Shown one piece after another: positions 5,874 through 11,728 of a stretch of 11,728 nt of DNA (positions within the stretch are counted from its first letter, which is position 1; each line of letters opens with the position of its first letter). Source of the DNA: CAZUFB01 sp048173955. GTDB taxonomy: Bacteria; Actinomycetota; Coriobacteriia; Coriobacteriales; UMGS124. The translations under genes and the position numbers were made by a program. The DNA lies in assembly GCA_048173955.1 (NCBI GenBank), contig DBEYOB010000187.1:1-11728 (forward strand), written 5' to 3'. The notes below the pieces were generated by a model. That model saw nothing but the letters and a program-made list of their open reading frames with translations, did not search any database and was not told the origin of the DNA.

Positions 5874-6484
5874 GGCGTCAGCCCCTCGCGCGCCGGAACG
5901 CGGGCGGAGAAGCCGCCCGGCAGGGAGCCTCCGGGTTCGCCTTCGAAGGTGCCCAGCTCGACCCCGGGCAGGTGGCGCGCGCACAGCAGGCGCAGCTCGG
6001 GATAGGCGATCCCGCGGCGCATGCCCGTCTCGTACCCCGCGCACAGCTTGTCCGCAACCGTGACGAGCCAGCCGACCGCGCTGCGCGGGGGCACGGGCGT
6101 CAGCGGGAACATGTGGCATGCGATGGCGTCGGCCTCGCGCGGGGTGAGGTCGGCGAAGTCGGCGCACGCGTTGCGCAGCGCGACCCCCGGGTGGGTGAAC
6201 CCGTGCAGCCGCGCCACCGACGCCGCGTCGTGCCAGTCGTACAGAAAGTAGTCGTGCAGAAGGGCGGCGCGGCGGACCTCGGCCAGGCGTCCGAGGCAAC
6301 CCCACCGATGCGCCAGCTCGTCGGCCTTGTAGGCGACCGCGATGGAGTTGAGCAGCGTCGACGTCGTGCCGTGCTGGACGTAGCGCGCCTCCTCGCGCAG
6401 GCGGCATGCGTCGATCACGGAACGGGCGAACGCGAAGAAGCCCTCCTCGTCGACGGGGGTGTGGGTATGGCCCGTATCGCGCAC
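5870..6484 (-). CDS. HD-domain metal-dependent phosphohydrolase family protein
   Basis: A 204-residue soluble protein. The HD-superfamily metal ligands appear in order: His38 (VQHGTTS), the His77-Asp78 pair (ALLHDYFLYDW), further histidines His98 (FTHPG) and His124 (ACHMFPL), and Asp145 (TVADKLCA). HD proteins hydrolyse phosphate esters, often nucleotides; the substrate here is unknown. The GTG at 6484 was chosen because AAGGGAGGG lies just upstream. The frame is open further upstream, but that part lacks family features. It is the first gene of a two-gene operon with the CmpB-like membrane protein, overlapping it by 4 bp. This suggests the two act together, perhaps with the hydrolase at the membrane. 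The C-terminal 30 residues are Gly/Pro rich. Confidence 0.8.
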   Translation of the reverse strand: MRDTGHTHTPVDEEGFFAFARSVIDACRLREEARYVQHGTTSTLLNSIAVAYKADELAHRWGCLGRLAEVRRAALLHDYFLYDWHDAASVARLHGFTHPGVALRNACADFADLTPREADAIACHMFPLTPVPPRSAVGWLVTVADKLCAGYETGMRRGIAYPELRLLCARHLPGVELGTFEGEPGGSLPGGFSARVPAREGLTP

Positions 6485-6836
6485 GCTCCCTCCCTTCAAG
6501 ACGGCGGTCCGCACCTGCCGGGGAGCGCGCGGGTTCCGCCCGGGTTCGCAGGCGCGCGGCTCCACGGGTACATGATAGACAGTTTGCCTTCTCGGCAAGG
6601 CCGCGTCGCGCCACGCGACATCAGTTCCACGACAGCCGCGGCGCCGCGACGGGAGAACCGGGGCCTTCCCCGAAGCGCAGGCCGCGCCTTCGCCGCAAGG
6701 CCCCGTACCGCCGGCAATCGGGAAGGTCGTTCCGCATAGTCGGGGTTCGCGCCAGGGACGCAGCCGGCAAAACGAGGCAGGCACATGTCGCGAAACGGCA
6801 AAGCCGCAGGTCGCATCTCCACCAGGTTACACCGAA
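6485..6836. other. 352-bp gene-free region upstream of the HD operon
   Basis: It holds the candidate HD promoter (6572-6598), the inverted repeat at 6605-6619 and a GC-rich imperfect hairpin around 6692-6713. Open frames on both strands cross it, but they are Arg/Pro/Gly-rich, lack ribosome sites and match no family I know. No tRNA or recognised riboswitch core was seen. Confidence 0.5.
6572..6598 (-). promoter_or_regulatory. Candidate promoter of the HD / CmpB-like operon
   Basis: Minus strand: TTGCCG (plus 6593-6598; 4/6) and TATCAT (plus 6572-6577; 5/6) with a short 15-bp spacer, about 85 bp upstream of the GTG. An inverted repeat TTGCC/GGCAA (6584-6588 / 6594-6598) covers the -35 and part of the spacer and could be an operator. 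A second one, GTCGCG/CGCGAC with a 3-nt loop (6605-6619), lies just upstream. The spacer is suboptimal, so this is tentative. Confidence 0.4.
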
Positions 6837-6875
6837 GCCCCGCAGGGCGGGCATATGCCGCCCTGCGGGGCCTTC
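6837..6875 (-). terminator. Strong 14-bp hairpin downstream of the flavoprotein reductase gene
   Basis: GCCCCGCAGGGCGG (6837-6850) pairs perfectly with CCGCCCTGCGGGGC (6858-6871) around a 7-nt GCATATG loop. It lies 56 bp past the stop of the reductase gene and before the HD operon promoter, so termination of the minus-strand transcript fits. The T-run is poor on the minus strand (CTTCGG) and slightly better on the plus strand (CCTTCTCTTCT). It may act as an mRNA 3'-end stabiliser or work in both directions. Confidence 0.65.
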
Positions 6876-6927
6876 TCTTCTAGCACGAACCCCCGTTTTG
6901 CGGAACGATCGGGCCGTCGCGCCCCGT

Positions 6928-8856
6928 CTATGCGTTGGCCAGGGCGTTGGCGATGGCCTCGAAGATGGCGTCGGAGGTGACGGTTGCGCCCGCCACGCCG
7001 TCGACGCCCTCGGTGGTGCCGGCCTCGACGATGGCGCCGGGGAGCTGCTCGATGGCGTTGGTGCCGATGCCCTGGGTCTCGGAGTTGTCGCCGACCTCGA
7101 CGGCGGTGATCTTGCCGCCCTCGACGGTGACGGTCACCGGGACGTCGCCGCCCATGCCCTTGCCGGCGCCCTCGTAGGTGCCGTCGGCCACGGCAGAGAG
7201 GTCGGTCGCGGAGGCACTTTCGGCGGCTTCCTCCTCGGCAGCGGCCTCTAGGTCGGTCTGGCCGGTCGCGCCGGGCTTCGCCGGGTCGCTCTCATACACG
7301 CCGTTGACGGCGTTCTCGGCCGAAATCATGCCGAGCACGGCGCAGGCCATGAGGCAGGTGCCCGAACCGTAGTAGAAGTCGCCGAGCCAGCCGGCCGAGC
7401 AGTTGCCCGCCGCGAACAGGTGCGGGATGGGGTTGCCCTCATAGTCGATGACGTGGCACTGCTCGTCGATGACCATGCCGCCGAAGGCGCCGGTGTCGGT
7501 CATGATGAGCTTCATGGCGTAGTAGGGGGCATTGATGCCGTCGAAGCGCGCCTCGCGGCCGAAGCGCAGGTCCTCGCCTGCGTCGCAGCAGGCCTGCCAC
7601 TCGTCGAGCGTCTCCTGGATGGCCTGCTGGGGCATGCCCATGGCGTCGGCGAGCGAAGCGGCGTCCTCGCCGGTGACGATGGTGCCGTCGTCGAGCCAGG
7701 CCTGGAACTGCTCCTCGTCCTGCAGGGCGCTGTTCTCCTCGATGTTGTCCTCGCCGAAGATGATCCAGCAGTCGCCGTCGAAGCCGCCCTCCTGGCGCGA
7801 CTGCCAGTACAGGCAGCGGCTCCAGTAGCCGTAGGTGGTGTCCTCGCGGGCGAAGCGGTAGCCGCGCGGGCCCACCGCGATGATGTTCATCATGGCCTTG
7901 TTGGTGCCGATCCAGAAGTAGGCGGGGTTGCAGTCGGTGCCGTGGAAGGAGCACTGGGCGCCGAGCGCCATGCCGGCCAGGATGCCCTCGCCCGTGTTGG
8001 CGTCGACCATCGTCATCAGGTGGCGCTTCTGGATCCAGTAGTGCCACGGGTTCACGTGCTTGGCCATGACCTCGTTGCGGTCGATGCCGCCGGTGCAGCA
8101 GATGACGCCCTTCTCGGCCTTGTAGCAGCTGCCGTCGAGGCACTTGACGCCGATGACGGTGCCCTCGTCATCGGTCAGGAACTCGATGACCTCGGCGTCG
8201 AAGACGACCTTGGCACCGCCGTCGGTCACGGCCTTGCCGGCGTTGTCCATCCAGACCTTGCCGCCGTGGCCGTAGGTGCCTTCGGGGTCGTTGGGGTCGC
8301 ACAGGTACATGATGCGGTCGGCGATCGTCTCCTGTGGGACGAACGGGATCGGGCGGATGCCGGCCGTGCTGTGGATGGAGCAGCCGAAGTTGCTCTTGAC
8401 CCACTCGAGCGCCTCGCCGGAGCGGTTGCACATGGTGCGGATGAGGTCCTCGTCGCAGTCGCCGTCGGCCATGGCAATCCAGTTCTCGGCCATGAGCTCG
8501 GGGGTGTCGCCCGCCGTCACGGGGTTGGTACCGTCGTCGAGGGCGAACTCGTCGTCGCACACGGCCTGGAAGGCGCCCTCGGAATACTGCAGCGTGCCGC
8601 CGGTGAAGCCGGACTTCTCGAGGACGATGACCGAGGCGCCGAGCTCCAGCGCGCGGTACGCGGCGTTGAGGCCCGCGCCGCCCGCGCCGCAGACGACGAC
8701 GTCGGCGGTATCGGCCCACTCGGGCTCGCCCGAGGCGTCGGTGGCGGCGGCCTCGTCGGCCTTCGCCACGCTCGCGGCGTAGCCGCAGGCGGCAAGAACA
8801 CTCGCGGCGCCGGCGGCGCTCACAAACCCACGGCGGGACATCGTAGAAACAGCCAT
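6928..8856 (-). CDS. Tat-exported FAD-dependent reductase with C-terminal FMN_bind domain
   Basis: A 642-residue member of the fumarate reductase/flavocytochrome c flavoprotein superfamily. Twin-arginine signal: SRRGFVSAAG (7-16) plus a hydrophobic stretch; LAAC at 21-24 could be a lipobox. The FAD-binding region has GAGGAG 57-62, the ribose-binding Glu80 in VIVLEK and FTGGTLQYSEGAF 84-96; it closes at HLFAAGNCSAG 479-489. After a 40-residue Ala/Glu linker, residues about 556-642 form an FMN_bind domain ending DGVAGAT (619-625), with Thr625 the expected covalent FMN site made by ApbE. Where fumarate reductases carry a substrate-binding Arg (RLGGN-type segment), this protein has DFYYGSGT (493-500), so fumarate is unlikely; the acceptor is unknown. 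The ATG at 8856 has GGAGG 8 nt upstream. Single-gene unit, divergent from a membrane LuxR gene. No heme motif (CxxCH) is present. Confidence 0.92.
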   Translation of the reverse strand: MAVSTMSRRGFVSAAGAASVLAACGYAASVAKADEAAATDASGEPEWADTADVVVCGAGGAGLNAAYRALELGASVIVLEKSGFTGGTLQYSEGAFQAVCDDEFALDDGTNPVTAGDTPELMAENWIAMADGDCDEDLIRTMCNRSGEALEWVKSNFGCSIHSTAGIRPIPFVPQETIADRIMYLCDPNDPEGTYGHGGKVWMDNAGKAVTDGGAKVVFDAEVIEFLTDDEGTVIGVKCLDGSCYKAEKGVICCTGGIDRNEVMAKHVNPWHYWIQKRHLMTMVDANTGEGILAGMALGAQCSFHGTDCNPAYFWIGTNKAMMNIIAVGPRGYRFAREDTTYGYWSRCLYWQSRQEGGFDGDCWIIFGEDNIEENSALQDEEQFQAWLDDGTIVTGEDAASLADAMGMPQQAIQETLDEWQACCDAGEDLRFGREARFDGINAPYYAMKLIMTDTGAFGGMVIDEQCHVIDYEGNPIPHLFAAGNCSAGWLGDFYYGSGTCLMACAVLGMISAENAVNGVYESDPAKPGATGQTDLEAAAEEEAAESASATDLSAVADGTYEGAGKGMGGDVPVTVTVEGGKITAVEVGDNSETQGIGTNAIEQLPGAIVEAGTTEGVDGVAGATVTSDAIFEAIANALANA

Positions 8857-8947
8857 TGCAAAGACCTCCAAGACGTAGATCGTACGGAATGGCGCGTCCG
8901 TCGCAAAGGGCGCGTGCGCATCGCGCTCCGCGGCGTCGCTGCCCCGC

Positions 8948-8976
8948 ACTCTATCCGGCGAACGGTTCGATTTGAA
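8948..8976 (-). promoter_or_regulatory. Candidate reductase promoter
   Basis: Minus strand: TTCAAA (plus 8971-8976; 4/6) and TAGAGT (plus 8948-8953; 4/6), spaced 17 bp, giving about 85 nt of leader. The 20-bp palindrome centre would be near -78, upstream of the -35 and suited to activation. A weaker alternative is TTGCGA (8901-8906) with TACGAT (8879-8884), spacer 16 bp, close to the ribosome site. Neither is strong, as expected for an activated promoter. Confidence 0.4.
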
Positions 8977-9000
8977 TGGCGAGCGGGGGTGTTTGTTCGG

Positions 9001-9029
9001 TCACCCCTTGGGTGATTGTACAATCACCC
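9001..9029. promoter_or_regulatory. Perfect 20-bp palindrome plus third half-site (putative LuxR operator)
   Basis: GGGTGATTGTACAATCACCC at 9010-9029 is a perfect 20-bp dyad. A third half-site TCACCC at 9001-9006 lies 3 bp to the left, so the order is TCACCC, GGGTGA, TTGTACAA, TCACCC. The central arm can pair with either flank. The 20-bp dyad length equals that of classical lux boxes. It lies between the reductase and its divergent LuxR-type gene, so it is the natural candidate for that regulator's site. Assignment to the protein is inference. Confidence 0.65.
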
Positions 9030-9279
9030 CCCAACAAGCTGGGCATTTGGGAACCTCTGGTCAAAAATGGTACCGAGCAGCCCCGAACGGGCGAGACTTT
9101 CGGGCCGAAGACCGCCCCCGGCACTTTGCCCGATGGCGCCGATTCGCATGCGCGCGCGTCGCGGGGAGCGGTATGATGCACGGCGGAACGGCCCGCGGAC
9201 CGGACGGGATGGGGATAGGCACCACCCGACGACCCGCGAAAGAAGGTGTGGAAGACGGCGCAGTAGACGGGGAGGCCCC

Positions 9280-10785
9280 ATGACCGGACATGCACGGACA
9301 GCCGCCCGTTCGCCGGATATCGGGCAAACCCTCGCCTCGGGAGCCGCGGACGACTCGCGCGAACCGTCGCGCGGCCGGTTTGCCGCCCTCGCGCTCGCCG
9401 CGCTCGGCACCACCGCCAGCTCGGTCGACGTCTGGCTGCTCATGAACGTCCTGTTCCCCCCGGCGCAGGATCTGTGGGCCCCCTCGGTCAGCATCCAAGC
9501 CGTCGCGGCGGCGGCGGGATACGCGCTCGTCGCCCTGCTTGCCTTGAAGTTCCCCCACCGAACGCACGCCTGGATGCTGGGCGTCTGCTCGACCGCGCTC
9601 ATCGCCGTCGGCACGCCCGTCTGGTGGGCGGGCATGGAGGCGGCGTCGCCTGCCGCCACGACGCTGGGCATGTGCATCGCCCACTTCGGCTGCGCCTGGC
9701 CGCGCATCGCGGTGGGGGCCTCGCTGTGCGCCTTGGGCAACAAGCGCGACCTGATCGCGGCCGCGATGGCCGGCGAGCTTGCCGGCGCGGCCGTGCGCTG
9801 CATCGTGCCTGCCGACCTGCCGTTCGCAACGGCGCTCGCTGTCGTCGCCGCCGTCGAGCTCGGCATGCTCGCGGTGGGGCATGCGGGCAGCGCGCCGTTT
9901 TTGCGCAGCGTGCGCGCGGCGCGCGGCGACTCCTCCCTCGCCGACCTGGAGACCACGAACCCCGACTCGTTCGTCAAGCCCACGCACCGCCTGTTCGTGC
10001 TCATCGCCTTCTTCGAGATCATCCACGGCATCTCGCTGGCCGGCCAGGCGTTCGGGACAGCCCTTCTCGCCAACGTCCTGGTGGTCGCCGCGCTCGCGGC
10101 GGGGGCGGTGTGGCTTTTTGCCCGCAAGGCCCCGCCGTGCGAGGACTGGCTGCTCTATGCCGCGGCGCTGCTCATGCTTGCCGGCTTCATGCTGGGGAAC
10201 CGCACGCCGGCCGAAGCCGCGCTCTCGAACGCGTGCTCCTTCGCCGGTGCGGCCTTCTCGTGGGTCCTCATCTGGACCGTGTTCGCATCGGTAGGCATCG
10301 GCAACCCCGCCGGCTCACTGTGGGCGCTCGGCATGGGATACACCATGCAGGCGCTCGGCCTCGAGGCAGGCTCCGTGCTCGGCGGTGCGGCAGAGGAGGC
10401 TCCCGGTTTCTGGGGGGAAGCCGCCGGCATCGCGGCAGCCCTGGTGGTCGTGGCCTTTGTCGGCTATCTGCTCGTGGGGATGCGCGGCTTCTCGTTCAGC
10501 GCGGCGTTCGCGGGCATCGTCGCAGCCACCGCCCCGCGCCCCACCGACGAACCCGACGCCAGAATAGCCCGCAACTGCCAGACGCTGGCCGCGCGTTGCG
10601 GCCTGTCGGAGCGCGAGCTCGAGGTCGCCGGCATGCTCGCACGCGGATACGGAGGCCCCCAGATCCAAGAGGCGCTCTCCATCTCGCGCAACACCTGCAA
10701 GACGCATGTACGCCACATCTACCGCAAGCTCGACGTGCATTCGCAGCAAGAGCTCATCGACCTCGTGGCGTCGGCTCGCGGATAG
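9280..10785 (+). CDS. Membrane-bound LuxR-type transcriptional regulator
   Basis: A 501-residue protein. Residues about 25-420 form a polytopic membrane region, roughly ten to twelve spans (e.g. FAALALAALG, VAAAAGYALVALLAL, VLVVAALAAGAVWLF, IAAALVVVAFVGYLLVGM). A LuxR/FixJ-type helix-turn-helix follows at 440-497: CGLSERELEVAGMLARGYGG, then IQEALSISRNTCKTHVRHIY with the typical recognition helix, then RKLDVHSQQELIDLV. This architecture is characteristic of a large Eggerthellaceae regulator family, some shown in Eggerthella lenta to control adjacent metabolic reductases in response to their substrate. The ATG at 9280 was chosen for GGGGAGG 4 nt upstream and because the upstream open frame is non-coding in character. 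It is divergent from the Tat reductase, whose substrate it may sense through the membrane domain. Confidence 0.93.
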   Translation: MTGHARTAARSPDIGQTLASGAADDSREPSRGRFAALALAALGTTASSVDVWLLMNVLFPPAQDLWAPSVSIQAVAAAAGYALVALLALKFPHRTHAWMLGVCSTALIAVGTPVWWAGMEAASPAATTLGMCIAHFGCAWPRIAVGASLCALGNKRDLIAAAMAGELAGAAVRCIVPADLPFATALAVVAAVELGMLAVGHAGSAPFLRSVRAARGDSSLADLETTNPDSFVKPTHRLFVLIAFFEIIHGISLAGQAFGTALLANVLVVAALAAGAVWLFARKAPPCEDWLLYAAALLMLAGFMLGNRTPAEAALSNACSFAGAAFSWVLIWTVFASVGIGNPAGSLWALGMGYTMQALGLEAGSVLGGAAEEAPGFWGEAAGIAAALVVVAFVGYLLVGMRGFSFSAAFAGIVAATAPRPTDEPDARIARNCQTLAARCGLSERELEVAGMLARGYGGPQIQEALSISRNTCKTHVRHIYRKLDVHSQQELIDLVASARG

Positions 10786-10884
10786 TGCGGCGGCGCCCGC
10801 GTCGCCTGCGCCCGCACGGGCGGGCTGTCCGAGGGAGACCCCGCAGGCGGCCTACATGCTGCGAACGGAAGGACCGAATGCCCC

Positions 10885-11728
10885 ATGGCACCAAACGACA
10901 TCATCTACTTCGACAGCGCGGCAACGAGCTACCTGCGCCCGCCCGAGGTCGCCGAGGCGGTCGCCGCGGCCATCCGCGGGTTCGGCAGCCCGGGCCGCGG
11001 GACCTACGCGCCGGCGGTCGAGGCGAGCATGGCGGTGCACGAGGCCCGCGCCGCCGTCGCCCGCCTGCTCGGGGCCCCCTCGCCCGCCGCGGTCTCCTTT
11101 ACCGCCAACGCGACCGAGGCGCTCAACGTCGCCATCGCCGCCCTCCTGCCCGACGGCGGCAAGGCCGTGACCACCGCCGCCTCGCACAACTCGGTGCTGC
11201 GGCCGCTCATGCGCGCCCGCGACCTGCGCGGATGCACGGTCGAGGTGGCACCCGTGGAACCCGACGGCTCGCTCGATGCCGACGCCTACGCACGCCTGCT
11301 CGACGGGGCCGACCTCGTGGTTGCCACGCATGCCTCGAACCTGACCGGCGACGTATACGACGTCGCCGCGATGACGCGCCTAGCCCACGGGGCTGGGGCG
11401 CGCTTCGTGCTCGACGCCGCGCAGAGCGCAGGCGCCCTGCCGGTCGACATGGCCGCGCTCGGAGTTGACGCGCTGTGCTTCACCGGGCATAAGGCCCTGC
11501 TCGGGCCGCAGGGCACCGGCGGGCTGTGCGCGGCTGACGGCCTGGAGGTCGCGCCCCTGCTCGAGGGCGGCACAGGAACCCACAGCTACGAGCTGCGCCA
11601 GCCCCTTGCGATGCCCGACGCCCTGGAGGCGGGCACGCTCAACGCCCACGGCCTGGCGGGGCTGGCGGCGGGCGTGGGCTATCTGCTCCGGGAGGGGGTC
11701 GACGCGCTCGCCGCACGCACCCGTGGCC
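10885..11728 (+). CDS. Class V aminotransferase / cysteine desulfurase-like protein (3' end cut)
   Basis: A PLP enzyme open to the window edge; 281 residues are seen of an expected 380 or so. N-terminus IIYFDSAATSYLRPP is typical of the cysteine desulfurase class. Active-site residues in order: His101 (ASHNSVLRPL), Asn152 (THASNLTG), Asp177 and Gln180 (VLDAAQSAG), and the PLP Schiff-base Lys203 (CFTGHKALLGPQG). MPDALEAGTLN (243-253) is also typical. The catalytic cysteine loop would lie beyond the end, so true desulfurase activity cannot be judged. It resembles the group (TIGR01977-like) often found near selenium-related genes, a recollection rather than a search. The ATG at 10885 has GGAAGGA about 11 nt upstream. 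It follows the LuxR gene by 99 bp with only a short 5-bp GC hairpin between, so co-transcription is possible. Confidence 0.85.
   Translation, partial: MAPNDIIYFDSAATSYLRPPEVAEAVAAAIRGFGSPGRGTYAPAVEASMAVHEARAAVARLLGAPSPAAVSFTANATEALNVAIAALLPDGGKAVTTAASHNSVLRPLMRARDLRGCTVEVAPVEPDGSLDADAYARLLDGADLVVATHASNLTGDVYDVAAMTRLAHGAGARFVLDAAQSAGALPVDMAALGVDALCFTGHKALLGPQGTGGLCAADGLEVAPLLEGGTGTHSYELRQPLAMPDALEAGTLNAHGLAGLAAGVGYLLREGVDALAARTRG

Larger units (their letters stand above)
8857..9279. other. 423-bp divergent regulatory region, reductase / LuxR
   Basis: It contains reductase promoter candidates, the 20-bp palindrome with an extra half-site, a small CGAAC-G-GTTCG inverted repeat (8959-8969) and a 250-nt stretch before the LuxR start. 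A TATGAT at 9172-9177 is a possible LuxR -10 but has no -35 at the right distance. GGGGAGG at 9269-9275 is the LuxR ribosome site. Frames open across the region lack coding character. Confidence 0.6.

Noticed and set aside
6496..6854. Two short minus-strand frames in the gap upstream of the HD gene
   Set aside because: There is no ribosome site, composition is Arg/Pro/Gly-rich, and the candidate promoter and hairpins lie inside them.
7420..9015. Plus-strand frame of about 530 codons opposite the reductase
   Set aside because: It is antisense to a well-supported flavoprotein, repetitive in Val/Ala/Asp/Gly, and typical of the complement of GC-rich codons.
10796..10846. Terminator between the LuxR and desulfurase-like genes
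   Set aside because: Only a 5-bp CGCCC/GGGCG stem without a T-run was found, which is common by chance in DNA this GC-rich.
9474..11468. Long plus-strand frame of about 660 codons across the LuxR and desulfurase genes
   Set aside because: It is Arg/Ala/Gly-rich with no family motif and overlaps two clearly recognised genes in other frames.

Overview
The window is GC-rich actinobacterial DNA. Its gene set suggests the Coriobacteriia, most likely an Eggerthellaceae gut bacterium such as an Eggerthella or Gordonibacter relative. The markers are a Tat-exported FAD/FMN flavoprotein reductase, a divergently transcribed multi-membrane-span LuxR-type regulator, an ApbE flavin transferase and an IS110 element. 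The assignment rests on gene families and composition; no alignment was run.

Left edge (1-951): a degenerate 23-bp tandem repeat (four units at 35-126, a broken fifth to 140) abuts the C-terminal half of an IS110-family transposase. That transposase lacks its DEDD domain and is a remnant.

Flavinylation/regulator block (952-3233): apbE and a Crp/Fnr regulator form a minus-strand operon. A four-TM PF04020-type membrane protein is transcribed divergently. A perfect 14-bp palindrome lies between them, at about -41.5 of a plausible promoter for the membrane protein gene.

Envelope block (3404-6484, all minus): a secreted two-domain protein of unknown function has its own promoter. Upstream of it lie an HD-domain hydrolase gene and a CmpB-like membrane protein gene, overlapping by 4 bp and ended by a hairpin terminator.

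Respiratory block (6837-10785): a strong hairpin, then a Tat-signal flavoprotein reductase with a C-terminal covalent-FMN domain (minus). A divergent intergenic region carries a perfect 20-bp palindrome and a third half-site. It is followed by a membrane LuxR regulator (plus). The proposed logic is that the LuxR protein senses a substrate and controls the reductase from the palindrome, while ApbE in the cytoplasm attaches FMN before Tat export. The substrate cannot be read from the sequence. Its substrate-binding region departs from the fumarate-reductase pattern.

Right edge (10885-end): a class V aminotransferase/cysteine desulfurase-like gene is cut by the window end. No tRNA, rRNA or CRISPR array was found. 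The best candidates for something new are the reductase/LuxR pair with its operator, the palindrome at the apbE divergent promoter, and the 23-bp array joined to the IS110 remnant.
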